A stretch of 64,000 bases of DNA, from positions 2,390,001-2,454,000 of the forward strand of contig NC_018868.3 in the NCBI RefSeq assembly GCF_000305785.2, read 5' to 3'. Shown in pieces: positions 9,582 through 18,308 of this stretch. The translations under genes were made by a program, and so were the position numbers. The stretch is from Simiduia agarivorans SA1 = DSM 21679 (GTDB lineage Bacteria > Pseudomonadota > Gammaproteobacteria > Pseudomonadales > Cellvibrionaceae). The notes below the pieces were generated by a model, which saw only the letters and a list, made by a program, of their open reading frames with translations, did no database searches and had not been told where the DNA came from. Every line of letters begins with the position of its first letter. Positions within the stretch are counted from its first letter, which is position 1.

Positions 9582-11897
9582 TCACTGTGCCTCGGCGCGG
9601 CGCTTGTGGGTGACCTCTGCCAGCGCCTGGCGCAGCTCATCCATTTGCAGGGGTTTGTTCAGTACCTGTTGCATACCCGCTTCTAAAAATGTCGCGCGGT
9701 GTTCCGGCAATGCGTGCGCACTCAGCGCGTATATCGGACAGGCGGCCAAGCCCTGCTGCTGCTCCCATTGGCGGATCGCCTGCGCGGCTTGCACACCCGT
9801 GAGCTTGGGCATTTCAAAATCCATCAGAATCAGATCCGGCGCGCCCTGCTCACAATAAAAATTCAACGCGGCCTCGCCATCATTGGCATACAGGGGTTGA
9901 TGACCCAGTTTTTCCAACATACTGCCAATGACCAGCCGGTTGGTACTGTTATCCTCTGCCACCAACACCTGTAACGCACCACTGGATTCTTGCGCGGCGG
10001 GGATGGATGCCGATTTCGTCTGGTCCATCGATTGCGGTCTCCGGTAGGGCAATCGAAACCAGAAGCAACTGCCCTGCCCTTCAACACTGTTCACACCAAT
10101 GGTTCCTCCCATCAGTTCCACCAGCTGCCGGCTGATCGCCAAGCCCAGCCCCGTGCCGCCGTGATGATGATCGCGACCGCAGGCACCCTGCTCTTCGGGC
10201 AATTGACGAAACGGTTCAAAAATTTCTGCCTGCGCCGCTTCGTTAATGCCCCTACCCGTATCTTGTACGCGAAATAACAACTGCGAGGACTCGTAGTGGA
10301 CAGACAGACTGACGTTTCCACGCTCGGTAAATTTAAACGCATTGCCGACCAGATTAGCCAGTACCTGGGTAACCCTGGCACCATCCAACAACGCAACGCG
10401 CGGCACGTCCGGCGCCAGTGAGATGTTAAACGCAAGGCCGCTTTCCAACGCCTGGTACTGAAAAAGGACTTTGATATCGGCAAGCAAGGATTGAAGCTCC
10501 AGCGGTGCGGGCTGAAGTTCAATGCCGCCGTCTTCGATTTTGGCAATGTCCAGTACATCGTTAATCACCTTCAACAGAATTTTTCCCGAGCCGCGGATGG
10601 TCTGAACGTATTTTTGCTGTTCTTCATTCAGGTCTGAATCCGCCAGCAAATCGGCCATTCCCATAACACCATTCATGGGCGTTCTGATCTCATGGCTCAT
10701 ATTCGCCAGAAAACGGCTTTTGAATGCGGCTTCTGCAGTGGCTGCTCGGGCCTCGGCCTGCACGCGATGATTCTCTACTTTGAGCGTATTGATCTGGTCA
10801 CCCAATGCAAGGGAAAGCAGTAATGCCTGCCACAAGCAACCCAGCATCATCACACCCTCTAACCACAAGGGCGACATATTGCCGTAGCCGGCCATCAGTA
10901 CTGCGGCCAGCTGACTCATCATAAAGCCGGAAAACGCCACCAGATAAATTGCCGCTGGCCGGCTGCCGGCGAGCGCAAGGCGCACCGCCAGCGCCAACAG
11001 GTAGACATTGAAAATTAACGACACCACCTGGGTGATGTTGCGCACCAGTGGCCAGTTCTGCGTGATACACAAGGCCAACAGAGCGAGGCAGCACACCACA
11101 GCCAGCTGGATAACCCGGCGCGAAAAAAGACCCGGTTTCAGAAAGCACCCACTCAGGCAGTAAAACAACATGGCCTGTATTAGCACAGCCGGCCAGAAGA
11201 GGCTCAGCTTGCCCTCCGGCCACCAGGGCTCCGGCCAGAAACGGAATGCACTGGCATCCAGCAGCCCGTGCATGAAAAGCGTAGCGAGCAAGAACAGCGT
11301 ATAGCAAAGGTAAACCAGCTCGCGTGACGCAGCCGCAAGAAAGCCGTTGTAAATCAACAGGCCCAACAATACGCCGTAAAATAACGCGGTCAGTCCCTGC
11401 TGCAGGCGGTGATGATCGACAAACGCCTCCAGGGTCAACCACTGCGGGTGCAGGTACACGGACACCGGGCTTTGCACCTGGTAGTACAAATAGTGCTGGC
11501 TGGCAGGCGCCAGGCGCAATGGCACCGCCACGGAGCGCGCACCTAAAAAATTCCGGCGCTGGGCGCCGGCCGTGCCGCCGTCAAACAACAGCGCCAGCCT
11601 TTCCCCGTCCGACCGATACACCGACACCCGGCTACTGAAACTGTCCCGGGTATCCAGTACACCTTCTATAGGTGTCGGGTGTGGGTTGTCCAACAACACC
11701 CGCACCCAAAGCGTGCCTTGAACATAGTCCCCGTCTGCACAACTGTCGGCGTCGAAGTGCTGTCCGGCAATATCCGCGGCTGAATAGGTTTGCGTCGGGT
11801 CCGCAAAGCACTCGGGCACCAGCGCCCCGGCCCGTGCAGATTGGCACAGAAGCCACAGTGGAAGATGGATCGCTAGGGTCAATAGCCAACGCCGCAC
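9582..11897 (-). CDS. Hybrid sensor histidine kinase with 7TMR-DISM sensor
   Basis: This 771-aa membrane kinase has a signal peptide, a periplasmic beta-rich 7TMR-DISMED2-type domain (about 28-165), seven hydrophobic helices (about 168-365), a coiled linker, and a HisKA dimerisation domain with FLANMSHEIRTP (phospho-acceptor H402). The HATPase_c domain has the N box near NLVGNAFKF (about 515-523) and G boxes DTGRG and GTGLGL. A C-terminal receiver domain carries its phospho-acceptor D693 in ILMDFEMP. DISMED2 sensors are thought to bind carbohydrates or related ligands, so the position facing the alpha-glucan operon suggests it may sense oligosaccharides. No separate output regulator is adjacent, so the phosphorelay partner is unknown. 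It is transcribed toward the esterase gene; the two stops are a base apart. Confidence 0.93.
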   Translation of the reverse strand: MRRWLLTLAIHLPLWLLCQSARAGALVPECFADPTQTYSAADIAGQHFDADSCADGDYVQGTLWVRVLLDNPHPTPIEGVLDTRDSFSSRVSVYRSDGERLALLFDGGTAGAQRRNFLGARSVAVPLRLAPASQHYLYYQVQSPVSVYLHPQWLTLEAFVDHHRLQQGLTALFYGVLLGLLIYNGFLAAASRELVYLCYTLFLLATLFMHGLLDASAFRFWPEPWWPEGKLSLFWPAVLIQAMLFYCLSGCFLKPGLFSRRVIQLAVVCCLALLALCITQNWPLVRNITQVVSLIFNVYLLALAVRLALAGSRPAAIYLVAFSGFMMSQLAAVLMAGYGNMSPLWLEGVMMLGCLWQALLLSLALGDQINTLKVENHRVQAEARAATAEAAFKSRFLANMSHEIRTPMNGVMGMADLLADSDLNEEQQKYVQTIRGSGKILLKVINDVLDIAKIEDGGIELQPAPLELQSLLADIKVLFQYQALESGLAFNISLAPDVPRVALLDGARVTQVLANLVGNAFKFTERGNVSLSVHYESSQLLFRVQDTGRGINEAAQAEIFEPFRQLPEEQGACGRDHHHGGTGLGLAISRQLVELMGGTIGVNSVEGQGSCFWFRLPYRRPQSMDQTKSASIPAAQESSGALQVLVAEDNSTNRLVIGSMLEKLGHQPLYANDGEAALNFYCEQGAPDLILMDFEMPKLTGVQAAQAIRQWEQQQGLAACPIYALSAHALPEHRATFLEAGMQQVLNKPLQMDELRQALAEVTHKRRAEAQ

Positions 11898-12238
11898 CCT
11901 GTGCTCCTGCGTAGTTATTGTTTTACAGAGTTTAGCAGTACTGGTGTACCTGAGTGCTCAACGCAGGTGCAGGGCTGCACGCTCACCCGACCCGCAAAAA
12001 ATGACTGAGCGGTTCGTACCAGAAGCACGCGCAAGTAGTGGACAATTAATGATCATTTATCGCCAGCTTTGCCTTCTTTCGGTGCATTTCATGCAATTAT
12101 TCTTTTTTTTGGTGCGGGCGAGCCAAATCATTGGCAAAGCCACCTGACGCGGGCCACGCTTAATCCCGAATTCAGTTTGCACGCTGTATCTCAACTGTTT
12201 TCTCTGAATAAAAAAAATAACCTCAGAGGAAGATCACC
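11898..12238. other. Divergent intergenic region between sensor kinase and CMF/lipase-like gene
   Basis: These 341 bases carry no convincing coding sequence. They must hold the promoters of the kinase (leftward) and of the secreted protein (rightward), but I could not assign a consensus -10/-35 pair confidently. The last 40 bases contain a good Shine-Dalgarno (AGAGGAAG) for the gene at 12239. A short inverted repeat, CTCTGA (12202-12207) and TCAGAG (12223-12228), overlaps that Shine-Dalgarno and could mask it in the mRNA. Confidence 0.4.
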
Positions 12239-14254
12239 ATGAATCTGCACTCCACACGTCGCTCTACCCTGGCCATGCTGACGGCCTGTACTCTGGGCCT
12301 CGGCACATCAACGTTGTATGCCCAAGGCTATAAGCACGTGGCCGTTGCGCCCGATGCTCTCAACACCCAACAACTGCAAGCCGCCGAACAGCTGGGTACC
12401 TTCAGCCACAGCACCATGGCGCCGATTGATGCGCTCGGCAACCAGCCCTTGCGCATCGATACCCGCGAAGAAACGCCCATCGTGCTGGTAGGCCCCGATG
12501 CTGCCACCGTGAAAGCGCGACTGCTCGACCCGGATGGCACGGTTCGGCTGGATGAGCGGTCGCAACGGCCTCTGCCCACAAGGGATGTAGCCCTCGGGCA
12601 GGCCCGACTGCCGGGCAAAGACCTGCCCACCGTGGCGGAAAAACCCGGTACCTGGCAGCTGGAGCTGAGCGCCGATGATGGCGAGACCCGCGGTCTGAGC
12701 CGGCGCCACTATGCACTGGTCAAAGGTGACCCGAACTTCAAACTCTACAGCTACCGCACCAGCAACAGCACCCTGCTCGACAGTGACGTGGTACTGGTGG
12801 CGCACATGCTGGATGCCACCGACGCCCGCAAGCAACGCGGTGGGGAGCGGCGCCAGGCACTGCTCAAGAGCCGTCCCGTGCAAGCCACTATCGAGTCGGC
12901 CGACGTCACCCTGACCTGGCCATCCGGTAACAGCCGCACGCTCCGGCTCAACGACGAAGGTCGCGACGGCGACGCCGTGGCCAACGACGGCCGCTTCAGT
13001 GTCCGCTTGCCCACCGACGAACTGGGCACCTACACCCAGGAGCTGCAGGTGCTGGGCACCCGTCCCGATGGCCTGCCTTTCAGCCGCACCACCATGGACC
13101 TGTACCCGGTGATCGCACAGGATTTCCGGTTGGCCGATGACGCCGCCGAACTGGTGCAGCAAGGCCAGGACAGTTTTCTCAACATCCCCGTGCACGCCAG
13201 CGGTAAAGGCGAGCGGGTATTTGTGGCCGCAGAACTCTGGGGCAGCGACCGTCGCGGTCGCGCGCAACCACTGAGCTGGGTTGGCGGCATGGTAGACAAC
13301 GGCGAACAAGGCCAGACCAGCCTGCAACTGGCACTCGACAGCCGCTGGCTGGACGGCGCACAAGCGCCCTTCAGTGTGCGCAATGTCCGGCTCCAGCACG
13401 CGGACAACCACACCCCCATGGATAGCCGGCCTGAGTTACGCGCACAATTGCGGGTTGCGCCGGTGAGCGCACGACTGCAGGCCAGCAGCGCCGACACACC
13501 CAAGCACTTCCGCTCGGTGGGCAGCCGCCTCCCGGCACCCGGCGCACCGGCGACCATGGATGTAGGCATTGCGCCGGCCGCCATCAGCCCCAGTGCCGCC
13601 GGTGGCGTATTGCTGCTGGTACACGGTTATTGTTCCAGCAGCGCTTGGGATACCGGCCACTTCAGCAATGCGGTTGAGTTCAAAGACTACAACGCCAACC
13701 GTTCACACGACGCCTTTGCCCGCAAAATCCGCGACACCGGCGCGAGCTACCCGTCCTTTGGCGTGGTGGCGCACAGCCAGGGCGGCGCCGCGGCACTGCA
13801 CCTCTATGCCAAGTACATGAGCGGTCTCGACTACGCCAGTGGCGGTCGTCTGATCCAGTCGGTGGGTACGCCCTACCAGGGCACGGCGCTGGCCGGTAAC
13901 CTGGCGGTGCTGGGTCAGGTATTCGGTGCCGGTTGTGGCAAGAACACCGACCTCACTTACTCCGGTGCAGCCAATTGGCTGGCAACCATTCCGGGCTGGG
14001 CGCGTGCGGAAGTGGATTACTACACTACCTCGTTCAACGATCGCTGGTGGGCCTACGATTACTGCCATCTGGCCACCGACCTGCTGCTGGATGATCCCGA
14101 TGACGGCACCACAGAGAAATGGGCCGGCCAGTTGTCGGGTGCCGTAAACAAAGGCCACAAAACCGGCTGGTGTCACACCAGCGGCATGCGCGACCCGGCA
14201 CAGACCCGCGATACCAGCCGCAACAGCAGCATGAGCAGCCGCGCCGCGCGCTGA
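12239..14254 (+). CDS. Secreted conditioned-medium-factor-like protein with lipase-type alpha/beta-hydrolase domain
   Basis: The 671-aa product starts with a signal peptide (cleavage near STLYA-Q, residue 29) behind a strong ribosome site. Residues about 30-420 look like tandem beta-sandwich regions of the choice-of-anchor X/conditioned medium factor type, including the calcium-site-like stretch NDEGRDGDAVANDGRF. The C-terminal part is an alpha/beta-hydrolase: LLLVHGYCSSS forms the oxyanion region, VAHSQGG holds nucleophile Ser513, and VGTPYQGTALAG resembles triacylglycerol lipases. The catalytic His may be in the C-terminal GHKTGWCH region. It is probably a secreted lipase or esterase; involvement in a density factor is only by family name. 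A strong hairpin follows the stop codon. Confidence 0.8.
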   Translation: MNLHSTRRSTLAMLTACTLGLGTSTLYAQGYKHVAVAPDALNTQQLQAAEQLGTFSHSTMAPIDALGNQPLRIDTREETPIVLVGPDAATVKARLLDPDGTVRLDERSQRPLPTRDVALGQARLPGKDLPTVAEKPGTWQLELSADDGETRGLSRRHYALVKGDPNFKLYSYRTSNSTLLDSDVVLVAHMLDATDARKQRGGERRQALLKSRPVQATIESADVTLTWPSGNSRTLRLNDEGRDGDAVANDGRFSVRLPTDELGTYTQELQVLGTRPDGLPFSRTTMDLYPVIAQDFRLADDAAELVQQGQDSFLNIPVHASGKGERVFVAAELWGSDRRGRAQPLSWVGGMVDNGEQGQTSLQLALDSRWLDGAQAPFSVRNVRLQHADNHTPMDSRPELRAQLRVAPVSARLQASSADTPKHFRSVGSRLPAPGAPATMDVGIAPAAISPSAAGGVLLLVHGYCSSSAWDTGHFSNAVEFKDYNANRSHDAFARKIRDTGASYPSFGVVAHSQGGAAALHLYAKYMSGLDYASGGRLIQSVGTPYQGTALAGNLAVLGQVFGAGCGKNTDLTYSGAANWLATIPGWARAEVDYYTTSFNDRWWAYDYCHLATDLLLDDPDDGTTEKWAGQLSGAVNKGHKTGWCHTSGMRDPAQTRDTSRNSSMSSRAAR

Positions 14255-14265
14255 TCACAAACCGA

Positions 14266-14292
14266 ACGCTTGCCCCCGAGCGGGGCAAGCGT
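14266..14292 (+). terminator. Stem-loop after the CMF/lipase-like gene
   Basis: An 11-bp perfect stem (14266-14276 with 14282-14292) encloses a 5-base loop 12 bases after the stop codon. There is no clean T-run after it, so it could be an imperfect intrinsic terminator or an mRNA-stabilising hairpin. Confidence 0.55.
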
Positions 14293-14309
14293 GCTAGTCT
14301 TGGGCTAAC

Positions 14310-14351
14310 AATCGACTGAACACGCGCGACCGTTTCGCGTTTCAGTCGATT
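14310..14351 (+). promoter_or_regulatory. Second long stem-loop, in the leader of the 14380 gene
   Basis: An 11-bp arm at 14310-14320 pairs perfectly with 14341-14351. Inside it, after one unpaired base, a further 5 bp (14322-14326 with 14336-14340) close a 9-base loop. It lies 28 bases before the next start codon, 17 bases after the first hairpin, and lacks a T-run. It may be an attenuator, a processing site or a palindromic protein-binding site. Confidence 0.45.
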
Positions 14352-14379
14352 GATCAATAACAACAAAAAAGGCGCCCCA

Positions 14380-14811
14380 ATGACTCACGCTCAAACCCCT
14401 CCTTACTGGTTCTGGATTATTGCGATCATCGCGCTCTTGTGGAATCTGGCCGGTCTGGCCGCTTTTGCCATGCACCTGATGATCACACCCGAACAACTGG
14501 CCAGTCTGCCCGCCGCTGAACAACAGCTCTACACCGACGCGCCGGCCTGGCTGAACGTGGCATTTGGCATGGCGGTTGTGGGCGGTTGCCTGGCGTCATT
14601 GATGCTGCTGCTTCGCAACCTGTTTGCACCCGTGCTGTTCAGCCTTTCATTGCTTGGCGTGCTGGCACAAAACAGCTACAGCTTCCTGATGAGCGATACC
14701 TTTGAGGTACTGGGTAAGGACGCCATGATCATGCCGTTAGTGGTGATTACGCTGGCGATATTTTTATTGTGGTTTTCGCTCAGCTGCAAAAGCCGTGGCA
14801 TGCTGCGTTAG
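14380..14811 (+). CDS. Small integral membrane protein, four predicted helices, unknown function
   Basis: ATG 14380 is preferred over the upstream TTG because it follows a purine stretch (AAAAAAGG) at fair distance. The 143-aa product has four hydrophobic segments: roughly residues 12-36, 55-77, 82-100 and 111-132. The second helix contains a GMAVVGG glycine pattern, and the loop between helices 1 and 2 is acidic and Gln-rich (EQLASLPAAEQQLY). I recall similar short proteins in marine gammaproteobacteria annotated only as hypothetical or sugar-transporter-like. No catalytic motif is visible. It stands alone between two hairpins and the convergent antiporter operon. Confidence 0.7.
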   Translation: MTHAQTPPYWFWIIAIIALLWNLAGLAAFAMHLMITPEQLASLPAAEQQLYTDAPAWLNVAFGMAVVGGCLASLMLLLRNLFAPVLFSLSLLGVLAQNSYSFLMSDTFEVLGKDAMIMPLVVITLAIFLLWFSLSCKSRGMLR

Positions 14812-14848
14812 CAGGCTGTTGATAAATCCCTGGCCTGCCAGCACTTGA

Positions 14849-15106
14849 TTACTTTTGCTGCCATCGATCGAGCACTTTGGTTGCCAGTATCAACAACAGC
14901 AGCAACCAGGGTGCGGCGTGCAAAAATAAATCAAACCAATCAACCGCCGAGCGCAGCTCACCGGTGGCCAACAGTGTCAGCTTTTCCCACAGGTGCGGCA
15001 CCGGCGTGAAGGGTGCCAGGCCAAGCGTAGCGCAAAACAACAGCACCCAAGGCAACGGCAATCCGGCCAGTCGTCGGTGCAGGGTAAGTGGAGTTTTTTC
15101 GGTCAT
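14849..15106 (-). CDS. Small membrane protein, often annotated 'RND transporter' family
   Basis: This 85-aa protein has two hydrophobic helices (about residues 17-33 and 62-77) separated by an amphipathic segment that includes PHLWEKL. It matches, from memory, a family of short membrane proteins with a conserved GLAPFxPxPHLxEKL...DxFDLFLHxAP pattern that databases mislabel as RND transporter. Its start overlaps the stop of the antiporter gene by four bases (ATGA), so the two are co-translated and it may be an accessory subunit or regulator of that antiporter. Function is otherwise unknown. Confidence 0.72.
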   Translation of the reverse strand: MTEKTPLTLHRRLAGLPLPWVLLFCATLGLAPFTPVPHLWEKLTLLATGELRSAVDWFDLFLHAAPWLLLLLILATKVLDRWQQK

Positions 15107-16299
15107 GACAAGGTGTTCTCCGGCGTAGATTGCATTGAACGCGACACCACCGGCAGGGTCAACACGGTGCTCGCCACCGCCATCAGCAACAGGGCGGTAA
15201 ACATAGCGGCGCTGATAATGCCCTTATCCAACAACACATTGGCGAACAGTATCATGATCAGCGCTTTGGTCTGCAGCAGCCAACCAATGCGCCAAGCGTC
15301 GCCCGCCTGCCAGCCCAATAACCTGCCCGCCAATCCCACGCCAGCAAGCTTGCCCACCACCGCAGCCACCAACAAAACCCCTGCTACCGCAAATACCATC
15401 TGGCCACCCAGGGCCCAGTCAGTTCTGAGCCCGGTACTCAGGAAAAACACCGGCATCAACAGCATCAGCACCAACTCACGGCTCGTATCGAGCCAGTCGT
15501 GACCGAACCACTCCGCATCCAACAACAAACCCGCCAGAAATGCACCCACCATAAAATGCAGGCCGGCCCAGTCCGCCGCCAGGGACATCAGCAGCAACCA
15601 GATCAGCGCTACCGCCAGGCGATCTGGGGCTTTAGCCGAGGGCATCCAGCGCCGGACACCAAGCGCCAGGGGCCAGAGCGCCGCGAGAAAAACCAGCTGG
15701 CGCCCCAGTCGCTCCCAATCGAGCAACACCAACGCCAATACGGCCCAGATAGCCACATCATCGAGCGAGGCATAACGCAGAACCCGCTGGCCAAATGCCG
15801 TGCGCAGCACGCCCAGTTTTTGCAAAAACAACATCAGGATTGGCAGCGCGGTCACGGCGCAAGCCATACCCACCGCCGCGGAAAATTGCAGCCCAGAAGC
15901 CGCCGGCCCCTCAAAGCCAGGCAGCCAGCGCCACAACAGCCAGGCCACCAGCGCCCCCAGGGCCAGCGGCATCAACAACGCACAGGTGGCGGTGGTCAGG
16001 GTGTCGCGCCGGGACGCCCAGGCGCTGCGCATATCCAGCTCCAACCCCGCCAGAAACACGAACAGAATCACCGCCCACCAGGCCAGTCCGCTGAGTGCGG
16101 TGAGCACCTGGGGCGTAAACACCAGCGCATGGGCGGCAGGCCATAGCGCGCCAGCGATACCGGGCCCCAGCAGGATGCCGGTCACGATCTGCACCACCAC
16201 CAAGGGCGCCCATTGATCGGCGTTGATCAGCCGCCACACCAACCAGGGCAGCAGGAAAATGGCGACCAGCACCAGCAAGAAGGATTCAGATAACGGCAT
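15103..16299 (-). CDS. CPA2-family cation:proton antiporter
   Basis: The 398-aa protein is almost entirely hydrophobic, with about 12 membrane helices, and resembles the Na+/H+ exchanger (KefB/YbaL-like) membrane domain. The glycine-rich GILLGPGIAG near residue 45 and the acidic helix FLAGLELDMRSA, with the DDVAIWA motif near the middle, are typical of the ion-exchange core. No C-terminal RCK/TrkA nucleotide-binding domain is present, so it is the short form. It probably exchanges K+ or Na+ for protons across the inner membrane. It is followed by an overlapping small membrane protein gene. Confidence 0.87.
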   Translation of the reverse strand: MPLSESFLLVLVAIFLLPWLVWRLINADQWAPLVVVQIVTGILLGPGIAGALWPAAHALVFTPQVLTALSGLAWWAVILFVFLAGLELDMRSAWASRRDTLTTATCALLMPLALGALVAWLLWRWLPGFEGPAASGLQFSAAVGMACAVTALPILMLFLQKLGVLRTAFGQRVLRYASLDDVAIWAVLALVLLDWERLGRQLVFLAALWPLALGVRRWMPSAKAPDRLAVALIWLLLMSLAADWAGLHFMVGAFLAGLLLDAEWFGHDWLDTSRELVLMLLMPVFFLSTGLRTDWALGGQMVFAVAGVLLVAAVVGKLAGVGLAGRLLGWQAGDAWRIGWLLQTKALIMILFANVLLDKGIISAAMFTALLLMAVASTVLTLPVVSRSMQSTPENTLS

Positions 16300-16550
16300 A
16301 GAGACCCCCGGAACGGCGGCTCATCATACACAGGCGGCCATCGGTTGACTGCGTATTTGCACCGGCCAAAGCAGAAATTCACGCCCTGGCGAGCAGGGCC
16401 GGATGCCGTAATTTTCCACAAGTGCGATCGCCCGGCGACAAAACATCCTGCAGCCAAATAGGCAAAAAGCGAGTAATAATTTAATATTATTTTGTAGTTT
16501 TTGATAATTACCTAATCTTAATAAATACCAACGTGCCGGTGATAAACTAA
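16300..16550. promoter_or_regulatory. AT-rich divergent promoter region upstream of the Lrp-family regulator
   Basis: The region between the antiporter start and the Lrp-type start is GC-rich to about 16460 and then strongly AT-rich (16470-16530, with TTTAATATTATTTTG and TTGATAATTACCTAA). Lrp/AsnC regulators favour such bent AT-rich DNA and usually autoregulate, so this stretch is a likely operator. No ribosome-binding site is obvious in front of the regulator's ATG (GATAAACTAA), so it may be poorly translated. Confidence 0.35.
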
Positions 16551-17027
16551 ATGAACAGCAACGAACTGGACAGAACCGATGTCGCCATTCTCCAGGCGCT
16601 GCAGGCCAATGGCCGGCTGAGCAATGTGGATCTGGCAGACCATGTGCATCTGTCGCCGCCCGCTACCCTGGCCAGGGTCAGGCGGTTGGAACAGGAAGGG
16701 TTTATCGAGGGCTACGCCGCCCTGTTGAGCCGCGAAAAGCTCGGGCATGACAACCTGGCGCTGATCGAGATTGCGCTGGAGCTGCACCAGCACCAACGCA
16801 TCGCCGAGGTACTGACCCAGCTGACGGCAATGGCAGAGGTGATGGAGCTGTACCACGTTACCGGTGAGTATGACTACATGCTCAAGGTGTCGGTGGAAAA
16901 CACGCGGGCGCTGGACCGGTTTATCTCAGAGCAGCTGATTCCGCTGCCGGGGATTGCCCGCATCCACACCAGTATCGTGCTGAAAGAATTGAAGGCAACC
17001 ACCCAATTGAAGTTGCCCAACGCCTGA
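16551..17027 (+). CDS. Lrp/AsnC family transcriptional regulator
   Basis: The 158-aa product has the standard Lrp layout: an N-terminal helix-turn-helix (about 5-55; LDRTDVAILQALQANGRLSN, then LSPPATLARVRRLEQEG), a hinge, and a C-terminal RAM/AsnC ligand-binding alpha-beta domain (about 70-150; includes HVTGEYDYMLKV). It lies 63 bases upstream of methionine gamma-lyase on the same strand. In Pseudomonas the Lrp-type activator MdeR sits next to the lyase gene mdeA, so this gene is likely the methionine-responsive regulator of its neighbour. That assignment is by context and family only. Confidence 0.9.
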   Translation: MNSNELDRTDVAILQALQANGRLSNVDLADHVHLSPPATLARVRRLEQEGFIEGYAALLSREKLGHDNLALIEIALELHQHQRIAEVLTQLTAMAEVMELYHVTGEYDYMLKVSVENTRALDRFISEQLIPLPGIARIHTSIVLKELKATTQLKLPNA

Positions 17028-17090
17028 GCCAGCCAACCCGCTGCTCGGGTTTTGGCCCAAAAGGCCTTTACTGACGACGAGAGCAGCAAC

Positions 17091-18296
17091 ATGTGGCATT
17101 CAGAACACCTGGAAACCAACACCATCCACGGCGGCAAAGACGGTCAGGGTCAGCACGGCCCCCTGTCTACGCCGATCTACCAGACCAGCACCTTCGTGTT
17201 TGATGATGTGCAACAAGGCGCCAGCCGGTTTGCCGGTGAAGCCGGCGGCCACATTTATTCGCGCCTGGGCAATCCTACAGTGGATGAACTGGAAGCGCGC
17301 ATGGCATTGCTGGAAGGCACCGAAGCCGCCGCGGCGTTCGGCTCGGGCATGGGTGCTGTGTCCGCCGTGGTGTTGGGCCTGCTCAAGCAAGGCGATCACC
17401 TGGTCACTTCGCATCGCCTGTACGGCTGCACTTTTGCGCTGTTCAATCACCAGCTGCCCGCATTCGGCATTGAAGTGAGCTTTGTGGATCTGGCCGATGA
17501 AGCGGCCGTGCGCGCCGCCATCAAACCCAACACCAAAGTGATTTACGGCGAAACGCCGATCAACCCCTGTCTTTCAGTAGCCGATCTGGACATGCTTGCC
17601 GGCATCGCCAAGGCGCATGGCATCACCACCGTGATCGACAACACCTTCATGTCGCCGGTACTGCAAAAACCGGCCAAACACGGTATCGATATCGTGCTAC
17701 ATTCGGCCACCAAATTCCTCAATGGTCACGGCGATGTGGTGGCTGGCATTCTGTGCGGGCCGAAAGACCTGATCGACCAGATCAAAATGACCACCCGCAA
17801 AGACATGGGCGCCATCATCAGCCCGCACGACGCCTGGCTGATTATCCGCGGCCTGAAAACCCTGCACCTACGGGTAGAACGCCATTGTGAAAACGCCTTG
17901 CGCGTGGCCGACTATCTGCAGAGCCACCCGCTGGTGAAAAAAGTGGATTACCCGGGCCTGCCAGGCCATCCAGGTTACAAACTATTGGGCAAGCAAATGA
18001 AAGCCGGCGGCGGCGTGTTGGCGTTTGAATTGAAAGCGTCGTTTGATCAGGCGGTGACGTTCATGAACGCGCTGAAAATGTGTAAACGCGCTGTAAGCCT
18101 GGGCGATGCCGAGACACTAATCCAGCACCCGGCGTCCATGACCCACTCCACCTACACACCAGAAGAACTGTCAGAAGCGGGCATTCCGCAGACGCTGATC
18201 CGCTTGGCGCCCGGGCTGGAACACGTTGACGACATCATTGCTGATATTGAACAGGCTTTGGGTGCCGCCGCAAAGCAAGCTACCCAAGCTGCGTAG
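17091..18296 (+). CDS. megL: Methionine gamma-lyase (Cys/Met metabolism PLP enzyme)
   Basis: I chose ATG 17091 (401 aa), which follows a GAGAG ribosome site; the TTG at 17052 adds an unlikely extension. The protein is a Cys/Met-metabolism PLP-dependent enzyme: LETNTIHGGK at the N terminus, PIYQTSTFVF, SRLGNPTVDELEARMALLEG, and the PLP lysine K208 in SATKFLNGHGD. The residues around the active site and the Lrp partner favour methionine gamma-lyase (methionine to methanethiol, ammonia and 2-oxobutyrate) over cystathionine lyases or O-acetylhomoserine sulfhydrylase. The Cys that marks lyases of this type is plausibly the one in HRLYGCTFALF, near residue 113. It acts in the cytoplasm. Confidence 0.88.
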   Translation: MWHSEHLETNTIHGGKDGQGQHGPLSTPIYQTSTFVFDDVQQGASRFAGEAGGHIYSRLGNPTVDELEARMALLEGTEAAAAFGSGMGAVSAVVLGLLKQGDHLVTSHRLYGCTFALFNHQLPAFGIEVSFVDLADEAAVRAAIKPNTKVIYGETPINPCLSVADLDMLAGIAKAHGITTVIDNTFMSPVLQKPAKHGIDIVLHSATKFLNGHGDVVAGILCGPKDLIDQIKMTTRKDMGAIISPHDAWLIIRGLKTLHLRVERHCENALRVADYLQSHPLVKKVDYPGLPGHPGYKLLGKQMKAGGGVLAFELKASFDQAVTFMNALKMCKRAVSLGDAETLIQHPASMTHSTYTPEELSEAGIPQTLIRLAPGLEHVDDIIADIEQALGAAAKQATQAA

Positions 18297-18308
18297 AATG
18301 TGGGTAAA

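Noticed and set aside
12015..12147. Short plus-strand frame in the kinase-CMF intergenic region
   Set aside because: Starts without a ribosome site, has Arg/Ser-rich then Phe-rich random-looking sequence, and overlaps the probable promoter area.
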